Counted from the stretch's first letter, positions 23,673 to 32,221 are shown. The stretch is 33,849 bases of DNA from Deltaproteobacteria bacterium (GCA_019310525.1 JAFDEE010000027.1:1-33849); one strand, 5' to 3'. A program made the numbers and translations. Notes: a model not told the origin generated them from the sequence alone.

Positions 23673-24050
23673 ATGGACCTTTTAAAATGCTACGAGACCC
23701 TTGGATTGAAAGAGAAGGCGACCCTTGCGGATGTAAAAGATGCCTACAGAGACCTTGTCAGTGTATGGCACCCGGATCGCTTTTCAGACAATCCCCGCCT
23801 TCGTCGCAAGGCCGAAGAAAAACTTAAGGAAATCAATTCGGCCTATGAAAGGCTCGTTTCCCACCTGGAAGGAAAGTGTAAAAGCTCCTTCCTGAAAGAA
23901 GGGGGTAATGCCGGGAACAGGAGCACAACGGAGGCTGTTTTCGAGGTCGGTACGTACCTTGTATTGTCCGCCTTCTCAAACATCTCCGAGGCTGCCCGCC
24001 GTTTCTGGCACGAGGCAAGACGACCTCCGGAAAAGAAGAGGCCGCGGTAA
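23673..24050 (+). CDS. Small J-domain (DnaJ-like) protein
   Basis: A 125-aa protein whose first ~65 residues are a J-domain: CYETLGLKEKATLADVKDAYR, H33-P34-D35 in VWHPDRF, then KAEEKLKEINSAYERL. It should stimulate the ATPase of a DnaK-type chaperone. The rest is not recognised; a moderately hydrophobic stretch (VGTYLVLSAFSNIS) might touch the membrane, and the tail is basic. There is no zinc finger or substrate domain. GGGAGG is 10 nt before the ATG. It converges on the anion transporter gene with a 17-nt gap. Confidence 0.88.
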   Translation: MDLLKCYETLGLKEKATLADVKDAYRDLVSVWHPDRFSDNPRLRRKAEEKLKEINSAYERLVSHLEGKCKSSFLKEGGNAGNRSTTEAVFEVGTYLVLSAFSNISEAARRFWHEARRPPEKKRPR

Positions 24051-24067
24051 AATATCCCACACCTCTC

Positions 24068-25540
24068 TCATCCCCCTATCGTCACGGGCATGCCCATCAA
24101 GGGCCAGAGGAACATGACGGCCAGCCCCACGACTATTAAGAGCATGATGCTGGCCGGTATGCCGTAAAGGAAAAACTCGCCCGTTGTAAACTGCTTGGAT
24201 TCGTATGCGATGGCATTCGGGGCCGCTCCCACGAGAAGAAGGAAAGGCATCCCGGCCGCCACTAGAGAGGCGAAAAGTATTACTTCCCCTGCAACCCCGA
24301 GATAGGGTGCGATGACCAAGGCCACGGGAAGTGAAATGGCGATGGCCGCGACGTTCATGATGAAGTTTGTCATCATCATGACGAAAAAGGTGATGCTCAT
24401 GACGAAGATGAACCAGTTGGATTCCTTGAAAATGGTCAGCCAGTTGACGGCCAGCCATTTGGCGGCCCCTGTTTCCCACAGGCAGAAGCCGATACTCATG
24501 GCCCCGGCGAAAAGAAGGATGATGTTCCATGGAATGTCTTCGAGATCATCGATGTCCAGGATTCCCGTAACGAAAAAGAGGATCGTGGAGATCAGTATGA
24601 GGGCTGTTTTATCCACAGGTTTCAGGGCCGGGATAAAGGAGCGCAGGGACATGGTGATGATGCATCCGAAGACGATGATCGCGGCGATCAGTTCCTGCCT
24701 TGTGATGGGGCCCAGGTCCTTGTTCAATTGCCTCGCCCGATTTCTGAGTCCGGGAATGGTCTTTTTTTCGGGCCTCAAGAAGATCATGAAGAAGGCCCAG
24801 AGGGCGAAGGTCATGATCCACCCTATGGGAAACATGTAATACGTGAGCTGGAAAAATGTGATTTCCTTGCCCATGATGTCCTTGAAAAAGCCGAGGGCCA
24901 CGGCCCCGCGGGCGGCACCGAGCAGGGTTACGATGCTCCCGGCCCCCGCCACGTAAGCCATTCCCATGAAGAGCCCCTTGCCGAACTTCGTCCGTTTGTT
25001 CCCTTCCCCGTAAAGAGCATAGATGGAGACCAAGAGGGGGTAGATGGTGGCCGCGACGGCGGTGTGGGCCATGATGTGGGCAAGGGCGGCAGTGACCAGG
25101 AAACAGCCTAGATAGATCATACTGGTCCTCTCACCCACCACCATCAACATCTTGTAAGCAAGCCGGCGGGTCAGCCCTGTTTTTGTGAAGACAAGGCCGA
25201 TCACCATGGAGGCGAAGATGAACATGACGGAAGGGTCCATGAAGTCCTTGAAGGCCGTCTTGGCGGGGCGGATGAGGAACAGGGCCTGCAGAACGCCGAT
25301 GGCGAGGCTTGTAACCCCTATGGGGACCACCTCGAAAACCCACCAGGTTCCGGCCAACAAAAAGACAGCCAGAGCCCCTTTGGCCTCCTTGCTCAAAGGA
25401 AAATGCTTCCCCATTGGATCCACGGCATCAGGCCAGGGCGGGGCCCAGTAAACCACGGCGAACAAAGTTATGCCGATAAATAGAAAGAGAATTTTCCTCC
25501 AGTTCACTCCGGAATTTATCTTGATGTTCTCACTGCTCAT
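24068..25540 (-). CDS. SLC13/DASS-family sodium:anion symporter
   Basis: A 490-aa inner-membrane transporter with about 12 helices. Family traits include the AGTWWVFEVVPIGVTSLAIGVL region, FIFASMVIGLVFTKTGLTRRLA, the TAVAATIYPLL helix, WNIILLFAGAMSIGFCLWETGAAKWLA, TNFIMNVAAIAISLPVAL and a C-terminal GAAPNAIAYESKQFTTGEFFLYG with the SNT-like substrate loop. Members carry dicarboxylates, citrate or sulfate; the substrate cannot be told here. GGAG lies 7 nt before the ATG. It follows the degenerate receiver gene by 116 nt and may be read from the sigma-54 promoter in front of that gene. Confidence 0.9.
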   Translation of the reverse strand: MSSENIKINSGVNWRKILFLFIGITLFAVVYWAPPWPDAVDPMGKHFPLSKEAKGALAVFLLAGTWWVFEVVPIGVTSLAIGVLQALFLIRPAKTAFKDFMDPSVMFIFASMVIGLVFTKTGLTRRLAYKMLMVVGERTSMIYLGCFLVTAALAHIMAHTAVAATIYPLLVSIYALYGEGNKRTKFGKGLFMGMAYVAGAGSIVTLLGAARGAVALGFFKDIMGKEITFFQLTYYMFPIGWIMTFALWAFFMIFLRPEKKTIPGLRNRARQLNKDLGPITRQELIAAIIVFGCIITMSLRSFIPALKPVDKTALILISTILFFVTGILDIDDLEDIPWNIILLFAGAMSIGFCLWETGAAKWLAVNWLTIFKESNWFIFVMSITFFVMMMTNFIMNVAAIAISLPVALVIAPYLGVAGEVILFASLVAAGMPFLLLVGAAPNAIAYESKQFTTGEFFLYGIPASIMLLIVVGLAVMFLWPLMGMPVTIGG

Positions 25541-25656
25541 AGAATTTCTCCAAAGTTCAAGAAGAATGTTTTCAGATGAGAAAAGTGTTTCAAATCAATG
25601 ACTCCGGTGTCTTTCGGTTTTTATAACGGAGGGAGCGGAATTCCTTGCAACACCCC

Positions 25657-26043
25657 TTATCCGGCCCTCTCTCTGCATGCCCTCCGGACGCTGGCGATCA
25701 ACGCATCCAGTTCGAAGGGAATCAGGAAATCGTCATAAACCCCCAGCCTCATGGCTTCTATGGAAAGATTCATTTTTTGGGGGCTGTTCAGGGTGATGAT
25801 GCGGGTGGTCGGGCTGATCCCCTGGATGATTCTGATAAGGGTCAGGCCTTCCTGCCCAAGTCCCTGAAGCCACAGGATGACCACGTCAAAGTCGCTGTTC
25901 GCAAGCAATTTCATGGCCCCCGATTCCCACTCCGCCTCCACGACCCGGAAGGCCGCCTTGCGTAAGTGCGGCCCGATATGGCACTTGGATTCGATGTTCG
26001 AATTGATGATGAGTACCTTTGGAGTCATGGATGGTCCGATCAT
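25657..26043 (-). CDS. Degenerate response-regulator receiver domain protein
   Basis: A single CheY-like domain of 123 aa from MTPKVLI (ATG 26028), or 128 aa from the upstream ATG at 26043; neither has a good ribosome site. The fold pattern is clear (VLIINSN, FDVVILWLQGLGQEGL, RIITLNSP, MRLGVYDDFLIPFELDALIASVRRA), but the key residues are gone. The acidic pair after strand 1 is NS/NI, the phospho-accepting Asp is Trp53 and the conserved Lys is Ile103. It therefore cannot be phosphorylated in the usual way and probably works as a protein-interaction module. A sigma-54 promoter precedes it. Confidence 0.8.
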   Translation of the reverse strand: MIGPSMTPKVLIINSNIESKCHIGPHLRKAAFRVVEAEWESGAMKLLANSDFDVVILWLQGLGQEGLTLIRIIQGISPTTRIITLNSPQKMNLSIEAMRLGVYDDFLIPFELDALIASVRRACRERAG

Positions 26044-26099
26044 CGGGGAATCTTTAGGGTATCCCGGGCTGTGCCCTCCCTTGACCCCCTTGTATTAAC

Positions 26100-26114
26100 G
26101 CAAAAACCGGACCA
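26100..26114 (-). promoter_or_regulatory. Predicted sigma-54 (-24/-12) promoter
   Basis: The minus-strand TGGTCCGGTTTTTGC matches the consensus with invariant GG and GC exactly 10 nt apart (two deviations, at the CA of TGGCAC). It points at the degenerate receiver gene, with the expected start about 26088. The sigma-54 activator gene lies just upstream. Confidence 0.6.
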
Positions 26115-26123
26115 AATTTCAAA

Positions 26124-26139
26124 TCCTGTTAAAACAGGA
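26124..26139. promoter_or_regulatory. Palindrome TCCTGTT-AA-AACAGGA upstream of the sigma-54 promoter
   Basis: Perfect 7-bp arms lie ~10 nt upstream of the -24 box. It could be a regulator site or the end of the preceding transcript. Confidence 0.4.
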
Positions 26140-26171
26140 GGTTGTGGGCAAAATATCAGAAGCGACGGGAA

Positions 26172-26194
26172 ATTTGTTTCTAAATGAAACAAAT
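26172..26194. promoter_or_regulatory. Palindrome ATTTGTTTC-N5-GAAACAAAT, candidate enhancer site
   Basis: Perfect 9-bp arms are centred about 95 nt upstream of the predicted sigma-54 start, the distance at which enhancer-binding proteins usually sit. Confidence 0.5.
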
Positions 26195-26256
26195 CGAAAC
26201 ACAAGGGTTGCAGGGTGAAACACCTTGCTCTGCTGCGGATTCCGGGGAAGATAGCC

Positions 26257-26601
26257 CTAGCCGGGAGGATGCAGGATGTCGCCGCTTTTCAGCCTGCCGC
26301 GGCAGTAACGTTTCAGAACCTCCCGGCTGGGGCCGATCACGTTGTCCAGGACCTGGACCTTTTTCCAGATCAGATAATCGTAATATTCTTCCTCAATGCC
26401 GCCGCAGATCACGGTGTCCACACCCTCGGTCATGATCAGGTGACAGAGTTCTTCCGAAGAAGGATGGGGCAGGATCAATATCCTTTCTTCCGGATTCCTT
26501 GTCCCCTTTCCCCGTTTGACTACGAGAACTTCGGTCGCCAGGTCGAAGCGGGGGGCCACATCATTTTCGTGAAGGGGTATGAGGATTTTCTTCGGCATCA
26601 T
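26257..26601 (-). CDS. NifX/NifB-like (dinitrogenase cofactor biosynthesis) domain protein
   Basis: A 114-aa single-domain protein of the NifX/NafY/NifB-C family: KKILIPLHENDVAPRFDLATEVLVV at the N-terminus (in the family pattern 'iA.p...g.v..hFg.a'), a turn with SSEELCHLIMTEGVDTVICGGI, and a long amphipathic end. Orthologues outside nif clusters bind iron-sulfur clusters or act as small regulators; no nif genes are here. The start ATG overlaps the stop of the sigma-54 activator (ATGA), so they are coupled. A role as a partner or sensor for that activator is an inference from position. Confidence 0.75.
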   Translation of the reverse strand: MMPKKILIPLHENDVAPRFDLATEVLVVKRGKGTRNPEERILILPHPSSEELCHLIMTEGVDTVICGGIEEEYYDYLIWKKVQVLDNVIGPSREVLKRYCRGRLKSGDILHPPG

Positions 26602-28049
26602 CCGTCCAATCCATGGGCCTTGATTTTTCTCCAAAGGGTGCTTCGGCCCCAACCCAGCATGCGTGCCGCACGGGTCCGATTTCCCTGGGCCTTCAAGAGG
26701 GCGTCGGCGATCAACCTTCTCTCCATGTCCCGCCATGTCCCGACAGGTGCAGTGGGGATTTCTTCCCCGGGTTTTGTGTCTTCAAAAGTCTTTTTCTCCT
26801 CAGTATCAGTAGGAGAGAAGGATTGGGGTTCGGTGAGATAGGCTGGTAGATGTCTTGGGTAGATCAAGCCCTCCCGACAGATATTGACGGCATATTCCAC
26901 GATGTTTTTGAGTTCCCTTACGTTCCCGGGATAGGGGTACCGGGTCAGGAGGTTGAGGGATCGGGCCGAAAACCCCCGAATGCGGCTGTTGAACTTGGTG
27001 GTAAAGGTGTCAAGAAAATGCTCCAGGAGCAGGCGGATGTCGCCCTGGCGTTCACGAAGGGGAGGAATCCGGAGGCGAAGAACGTTCAGCCGGAAAAAGA
27101 GATCCTCCCGGAAAAGGCCCTTTTGTACCATGTCCTTGAGATCCCGGTGGGTTGCCGCGATGATTCTGACATCGGCCACAAAGGCCTTTGTACTTCCCAG
27201 GGGAAAAACGGTCCGGTCATCCAGAAAGGTGAGGAGCTTTACCTGGAGGGGCAGGGGCAGGTCGCCGATCTCCGTGAGATAGAGTGTCCCATGGTGGGCC
27301 AAGTGGAACCGCCCGATTTTGTCCTTTACGGCTCCGGTAAAGGCCCCTTTCTTGTGCCCGAAGAGTTCGGATTCGAGGAGGGTTTCAGGCAGGGCCCCAC
27401 AGTTGACCTTGACGAAGGGTCCTTTGGCCCGGCTGGAGGCCTGGTGGATGGCCTCCGCCAGCAAGTCTTTCCCCGTACCGGTTTCCCCTGTAAGGAGTAC
27501 GGAAGAATCGCTCTGGGCGATGACCGGGAGGATCTGGAAGAGTTTTTCCATCTGAGGGCTCTTCCCGATAATATTTTTGAATTGATACGCACTGCTGAGT
27601 GTTTCGTCGAGCTCCTTCAGGGGTCGGAGATCTTCCACGGTTTCGATATAACAAGACGGTGTTTTCCTGTTATTATAAACCGGGCCAAGCGTGATTCGGA
27701 CGGGGACGCGTTTGCGGTCTCTGTTGAGGAGGTCGCTTTCCATGCACAGGGATTCGGTGTTTGTCCTCAGCCCTGAGATAGGACAAGCTTCAAAACAGAT
27801 TCTGCTTCGAATCACCTGGTGGCAAGGCAGTTCCCTGGCCTCATCAAGGCTCAACCCGACGATGCCTTCCATGATATGGTTCATGAACATCAGACGACCC
27901 TGAGAATCGATCAGTGCGATTCCCAGAGGGATCTCGTTCAGAAGCCTGAAAAGATCGATAGTGAGTGGGGGGAAATCCTTTTGGACACGGGATCTCCTGC
28001 GAGGCGCTTTTCCCTTTTGGGCAGGTTGGATGGCCTTGTTTTTTGGCAA
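26598..28049 (-). CDS. Sigma-54-dependent transcriptional activator (PAS-AAA-HTH)
   Basis: A 483-aa enhancer-binding protein. The PAS domain (about 33-145) has a Cys trio C76, C85, C89 (CHQVIRSRICFEACP), a pattern seen in redox- or Fe-S-linked PAS sensors. The AAA+ domain (about 155-390) has Walker A GETGTGKD (188-195), intact GAFTGA sigma-54 loop (235-240) and arginine finger FREDLFFRLNVLRLRIPPLRER. The Walker B is unusual, GTLYLTEIGD, with Thr259 where Asp is expected. A Fis-type HTH ends the protein (AQGNRTRAARMLGWGRSTLWRKI). The start is TTG at 28049 with GGAG 7 nt upstream. Confidence 0.92.
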   Translation of the reverse strand: MPKNKAIQPAQKGKAPRRRSRVQKDFPPLTIDLFRLLNEIPLGIALIDSQGRLMFMNHIMEGIVGLSLDEARELPCHQVIRSRICFEACPISGLRTNTESLCMESDLLNRDRKRVPVRITLGPVYNNRKTPSCYIETVEDLRPLKELDETLSSAYQFKNIIGKSPQMEKLFQILPVIAQSDSSVLLTGETGTGKDLLAEAIHQASSRAKGPFVKVNCGALPETLLESELFGHKKGAFTGAVKDKIGRFHLAHHGTLYLTEIGDLPLPLQVKLLTFLDDRTVFPLGSTKAFVADVRIIAATHRDLKDMVQKGLFREDLFFRLNVLRLRIPPLRERQGDIRLLLEHFLDTFTTKFNSRIRGFSARSLNLLTRYPYPGNVRELKNIVEYAVNICREGLIYPRHLPAYLTEPQSFSPTDTEEKKTFEDTKPGEEIPTAPVGTWRDMERRLIADALLKAQGNRTRAARMLGWGRSTLWRKIKAHGLDG

Positions 28050-28197
28050 AGCGGATCTCCGTTTCCCATGCCGGCCATGAACCCCTCACCGTTCCATCCT
28101 GGCGTTGAGATGGAGAGCCGGGGCCGGGAAATTCATTCCTTCCCCGAGGATAAACGGAAATGAACCGCGCAGAGCGGCTTAAGCATTGACCGGATGA

Positions 28198-28227
28198 ATA
28201 GTATGGAGAATCTCCCTTGCGAGTCAA
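28198..28227 (-). promoter_or_regulatory. Predicted sigma-70 promoter for the sigma-54 activator gene
   Basis: Minus strand: TTGACT (28227-28222), an 18-nt spacer, TACTAT (28203-28198). The leader would be about 140 nt. Confidence 0.4.
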
Positions 28228-28271
28228 GGGAAAAGGAGGCTTTGGGAAAATGAGCCGATGGGGATCCGTAA

Positions 28272-28288
28272 GGGATGATAATCATCCC
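28272..28288 (-). terminator. Stem-loop after the HD-GYP gene
   Basis: GGGATGA and TCATCCC pair across a 3-nt loop, 3 nt past the stop codon in the minus direction. There is no U-run, so it is a weak or rho-assisted terminator at best. Confidence 0.4.
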
Positions 28289-28290
28289 CG

Positions 28291-29673
28291 TTATTGACCC
28301 GACCCGAGGGCCTTTTCCAGGGGAATCTCGGAAAATATTTCCAGAAATACGTCGGCGCATTCGGGGCAAAGCTGGGTGCCCCGGACATCGCGGATGATTT
28401 CCAGGGCCTTTTCGTGCTCCATTCCCTTCCGGTAAGGGCGGTCACTCGTCAAGGCGTGGTAGGTGTCCGCAACGGCCGTCATTCGCGCCCAAAGGGGGAT
28501 TTTTTCGCCCTTGAGCCCATGGGGATATCCTTTGCCGTCGAATCTCTCGTGATGGTGAAGGATGACGGGAATAAGAGGGCGGATACTTGGAATGGGACCC
28601 AGGATATTGGCTCCTACCACGGGGTGTTCCCGGATGACCGCGAATTCTTCCCTGGTGAGGGGCCCGGGCTTAAGTAATATGCCGTCGGGGACACCGATTT
28701 TTCCCAGGTCGTGAAGCCTACCCCCAATGACCAGTGACTCCTTGTCCTCGGAAGAGAGTTGCATCCGGGAGGCCATCTCCGCGACGATCATGGAGACGGC
28801 CTCGGAATGGCCGCGGGTATACTGGTCCCTGGCCTCCAGGGCGGCGATGAGGCTGGTGATGCTCGCGATCATGAGCCTGCGCTCGGTGTCGAGCCTTTCC
28901 TTTTCCTTGAGGAGAAGGCGGAAGTGGTCCGACAAGAGCTTTTCAACGGTGATGACGAGCTGATCCAGATTGAAGGGTTTGACCAGGTAAGCGCTGGCTC
29001 CCCACTGGAGCATCCGCCGCATGATGGCCCTTTCAGCATTGGCGCTCATGATCACGAAGGGTATCCCAGCCAAAGCGGGGTCGGCATGGAGGGCCTTGCA
29101 CAGCTCGACACCGTTCATGCGAGGCATGTCGATATCACTGAGGATCAGGTCCGGCGGGGTGATTTTCACGATCTCAAGGGCCTGAAGACCGTCTTCAGCG
29201 GTCTGGACCATAAATCCGGCATTTTCAAGCCCTTTTTTTACAAGGGAGCGAATGGTGCCTGAATCGTCGACGACCAGAATTCTCCGATCATGATGGAAGC
29301 TGGCCTTCTCAAGAACCCTGCGGATGGTCTCATGGAGTTGTTCCTTGGCCTCCGATTTGGATACATAGGCCGAGGCCCCCGCCCTGAATCCCCTCTCGAT
29401 ATCCCGGTCGCTGTCAAGGGAACTCAACAGGATGACCGGGAGCCCTCTCGTAGCAGAGTTGCTTTTAAGGGATTCGCAAAGCGCAAATCCATCCATGTGT
29501 GGCATCTCGACATCGGATATAACGAGATCGAAGGGCTGGGAAAGGGCGGCCTCGAGTCCCTGGCGGCCGTCTTCGGCCTGGGTCACCTGCGCGCCGAACT
29601 CTTCCAGTTGTTTCGTCAGAATACGGCGGATGATGGAACTGTCGTCTACGATGAGAACCTTTGGAGAATTCAT
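28291..29673 (-). CDS. Tandem-receiver HD-GYP response regulator (c-di-GMP phosphodiesterase)
   Basis: A 460-aa cytosolic regulator. Receiver 1 (about 5-122) has D54 and K106; receiver 2 (about 131-250) has D180 and K232, so both look able to accept phosphate. A short coiled linker (LLLKEKERLDTERRLMIASI) leads to the HD-GYP domain with HD at 321-322, HDLGKIGVPDGIL, and HHHERFDGKGYP (373-384), all needed for c-di-GMP hydrolysis. The ATG at 29673 starts the receiver fold; an in-frame TTG 21 nt upstream is less likely. No histidine kinase is nearby, so its partner is elsewhere. Confidence 0.94.
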   Translation of the reverse strand: MNSPKVLIVDDSSIIRRILTKQLEEFGAQVTQAEDGRQGLEAALSQPFDLVISDVEMPHMDGFALCESLKSNSATRGLPVILLSSLDSDRDIERGFRAGASAYVSKSEAKEQLHETIRRVLEKASFHHDRRILVVDDSGTIRSLVKKGLENAGFMVQTAEDGLQALEIVKITPPDLILSDIDMPRMNGVELCKALHADPALAGIPFVIMSANAERAIMRRMLQWGASAYLVKPFNLDQLVITVEKLLSDHFRLLLKEKERLDTERRLMIASITSLIAALEARDQYTRGHSEAVSMIVAEMASRMQLSSEDKESLVIGGRLHDLGKIGVPDGILLKPGPLTREEFAVIREHPVVGANILGPIPSIRPLIPVILHHHERFDGKGYPHGLKGEKIPLWARMTAVADTYHALTSDRPYRKGMEHEKALEIIRDVRGTQLCPECADVFLEIFSEIPLEKALGSGQ

Positions 29674-30116
29674 CCCGCAACCCCCGGGACCCAAGGGTGT
29701 ATCGAATTTAAAAGAGCCCCCGGGCCATTAGGTCCCGGGAGAAAAGATCGGATCCTGCTCCAGGCGGAGATGTCCCCTGTTCGCCAAAACCGGGAAAAGC
29801 GCGTAAAAGGTGCAGACGGGTCTTTCATGGCGATGCAGGAAACAAGGCTCTTCCCCGCCCTTTGTTTTCATCGACCGGGACGGGGTATTTCTTTAGTGAT
29901 CATCCATAAATGGCCTTTTCCCCCAATCTTTGGGCCCGGCTGGACGTCCTATGCAGACAAGTCCGGCTCAAACCGGGGTTGTTTTTTGGGGCGCCATTCA
30001 CTATTTTATGCCCACGGTTTCCGGGGGGATCTGAAAATTTTTTGGAATATGAAAGGACGGAAGCCAAAGGACAAAAAAGAGGAGGAGATCTTGAGGGAGG
30101 CAAGGAGTGCACGGAG
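29674..30116. other. 443-bp divergent intergenic region between the HD-GYP gene and ftsY
   Basis: I see no gene here; the frames open across it lack ribosome sites and family features. It holds a GC palindrome (CCCGGG-CC-ATTA-GG-CCCGGG type, 29723-29743) and, near 29979-30006, a weak TTGTTT/TATTTT pair that could start ftsY transcription. Confidence 0.4.
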
Positions 30117-31079
30117 ATGATCAGATTGTTTAAAGGGAAGAAGGAAAAGGAAGCCCGGGGAAATGGAGGGTTTTTTCAGCGGCTCAGGCAGGGACTATCA
30201 AAGACTCGGTCCGGGCTCGCGGGGAGTCTGGACGCCCTGTTTTTCGGTAAAAAGGAAATCAATGATGAACTTCTGGAACAACTCGAGGAGGTCCTTTTCA
30301 CTTCGGATCTGGGGGTGGCGACGACACAGGAATTGATCGACATGGTTCAGGACCGGGTAAGCCGGAAGGAACTGGACAAGCCGGAAAAGATTCGATCCCT
30401 CCTGAAGGAGCAGATCCGTGCCTTTCTGGAGGTGGAGGATGTCCAACACAGGACGCCTGCACTCGGAGAGCCCCTGGTAATCATGGTGGTGGGGGTGAAC
30501 GGTGTTGGTAAGACCACGACTATCGGGAAGATCGGCAACCTTTTCAGAGAAGAGGGGAAACGCGTGATTCTGGCAGCTGGTGACACCTTCCGGGCGGCCG
30601 CTGTTGAGCAGTTGGAGATCTGGGGAGAGCGCATCGGGGCCGAAGTCGTGAAGCAAAAGGAGGGTGCTGATCCATCGGCGGTGGCCTTTGACGCCGTAGC
30701 CGCCGCCCTGGCAAGGAAGGCCGACGTAGTCCTGATCGACACGGCTGGCCGACTCCATACCAAGAGCAATCTCATGGATGAGCTTGAAAAAATCCAGCGG
30801 GTCACCGGCAAGAAATTGCCCGGTGCTCCCCATGAGGTTTGGCTCGTACTGGATGCGACCACCGGCCAGAACGCCATCGCCCAGGCACGGATATTCAACG
30901 AGACCCTGGGGGTCACAGGGATCATTTTGACCAAGCTGGACGGAACGGCAAAAGGGGGTATCGTGGTGGGTATCTCCCACGAGCTCCAGATTCCCATAAA
31001 GTTCATCGGAATCGGCGAGAAGATGGATGACCTGCGGCCCTTTAACGCAGGGGATTTCGTTGAGGCCATCTTTGATTGA
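30117..31079 (+). CDS. ftsY: FtsY: signal recognition particle receptor GTPase
   Basis: Docks SRP-ribosome complexes at the membrane. The 320-aa protein has a very short basic N-terminal region (IRLFKGKKEKEARGNG) in place of the long acidic A domain, then the NG core: helical N domain (about 40-110) and GTPase G1 GVNGVGKT (126-133), DTFRAAAVEQL, DTAGRLH, TKLDGTAKGG and the closing GEKMDDLRPF. AAGGAG lies 9 nt before the ATG at 30117; the frame continues upstream, but that stretch has no homology. It is monocistronic and converges on the GT9 gene. Confidence 0.96.
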   Translation: MIRLFKGKKEKEARGNGGFFQRLRQGLSKTRSGLAGSLDALFFGKKEINDELLEQLEEVLFTSDLGVATTQELIDMVQDRVSRKELDKPEKIRSLLKEQIRAFLEVEDVQHRTPALGEPLVIMVVGVNGVGKTTTIGKIGNLFREEGKRVILAAGDTFRAAAVEQLEIWGERIGAEVVKQKEGADPSAVAFDAVAAALARKADVVLIDTAGRLHTKSNLMDELEKIQRVTGKKLPGAPHEVWLVLDATTGQNAIAQARIFNETLGVTGIILTKLDGTAKGGIVVGISHELQIPIKFIGIGEKMDDLRPFNAGDFVEAIFD

Positions 31080-31099
31080 AAACTTGTCTGAGGATTGCG

Positions 31100-32083
31100 T
31101 CAATGACAAGTGAGAGTCAACAAGGCGGGATCTGGGGGACATCCCAGCAGATCCGAGGCCGCCTGGAGGATTCGCCGGGTAAGGGCTGGCCCGTGCTCCC
31201 TCCCTCTTATGACCCTGACTCGGGGTCCCAGGGGTTTCCATTGAAGGGGAGAAGTCTCTTTGAAAAGTGCGATGGTGGGCGTTCCCAGGAGGGCGGCCAG
31301 ATGGGTGACCCCGCTGTCGTGGCCGATATAGAGGAAGGCCCTTTCAAGCAGGGAGATGAGATCTGGAAGTGGCGGGGAAAAAATCAACCTTCCTTCAAAT
31401 CCGTTTTGCCGGAAGAAGGGCATAAGCGCGCTTTCCGCCTCCCCGAGGAGGCATTGGATTTCGTGGTCTGGCCCAAAAAGGGAGGCGAGTTTTTGGGTGA
31501 GATCCAGCCAGTATCGGGGCGGATGATTTTTTGAGAGGGACCCCGAGCCGGGATGAAATAGCACAGTTTCCGTCCTGCCGCCCTTCTCTTCTCTTTTGAG
31601 GAGGGCCCTGCGGGAGGCCTCCTCCAGGGCGGCTTGAGGATGGAGGGGGGCGCCAGCATGCTGGAGGCATTGCGCCAGGTAAAGGGCCGTATGAACGGAT
31701 TCCTCTTTGGGCGGGAAGGGTGGATAGAGATGGATTTTCGTCCGGGGAAGGAGGATTGAAAGACTTTCGCGTGCCCGGCCTTCTGGATCGCTCAGAAAGG
31801 CGACGGCAAGCTCTATTTCCTTAACAGATAGGAGTGGGAGATCTTCCGGGTCATTGTTGAAGAGGGTATGCCATCCTTGACCCTCGTAGTCCAGGCAAAA
31901 CCGGACTCCGGGAAGGGTTTTGAATACCCCGATCCCGGGCGATCTGCCGACCAGGACGAGATCCGCCGACCCTCCCATGGTTGCAATTGAAGGGGCAAGC
32001 ATCAGGGTATCCCCCAGAGCCCCCGGACGGATGATCAGGATTCTTTTTCGTGCATCCTCTTGTTTGAAGTGATTCTCCTGCAT
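31100..32083 (-). CDS. Glycosyltransferase family 9 (heptosyltransferase-type)
   Basis: A 327-aa GT-B enzyme of the ADP-heptose:LPS heptosyltransferase family, acting at the cytoplasmic face in LPS core synthesis. It has ILIIRPGALGDTLMLAPS at the N-terminus, the donor-side HPGSGSLSKNHPP segment and the C-terminal GHDSGVTHLAALLGTPTIALFKET with the catalytic-type Asp and SPLQWKPLGP. The N-terminal acceptor domain is divergent, so the acceptor sugar is unknown. No ribosome site stands out before the ATG at 32083. It is alone behind its own promoter and diverges from htpX. Confidence 0.88.
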   Translation of the reverse strand: MQENHFKQEDARKRILIIRPGALGDTLMLAPSIATMGGSADLVLVGRSPGIGVFKTLPGVRFCLDYEGQGWHTLFNNDPEDLPLLSVKEIELAVAFLSDPEGRARESLSILLPRTKIHLYPPFPPKEESVHTALYLAQCLQHAGAPLHPQAALEEASRRALLKREEKGGRTETVLFHPGSGSLSKNHPPRYWLDLTQKLASLFGPDHEIQCLLGEAESALMPFFRQNGFEGRLIFSPPLPDLISLLERAFLYIGHDSGVTHLAALLGTPTIALFKETSPLQWKPLGPRVRVIRGREHGPALTRRILQAASDLLGCPPDPALLTLTCH

Positions 32084-32115
32084 ACGGGACCTTCACCCTT
32101 TTGGGATTCTGGACA

Positions 32116-32144
32116 AAAATATCGACAAATTAGTTGTTTATCAA
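32116..32144 (-). promoter_or_regulatory. Predicted promoter for the GT9 gene
   Basis: Minus strand: TTGATA (32144-32139), a 17-nt spacer, TATTTT (32121-32116), about 30 nt before the ATG. Confidence 0.45.
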
Positions 32145-32221
32145 GGAAATCAACGGCCTTGACAGAGACTCTTCCATGGTTACCTTGAACGGCGTTGAGG
32201 TGATTTGAGGGAGGAAAAGAG

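Noticed and set aside
29695-30116. c-di-GMP riboswitch near the HD-GYP gene
   Set aside because: I could not find the conserved core of class I or II c-di-GMP aptamers on either strand.
29290-30120. 276-aa plus-strand ORF leading into ftsY
   Set aside because: Its first half is antisense to the HD-GYP gene, and it has no recognisable domain or ribosome site.
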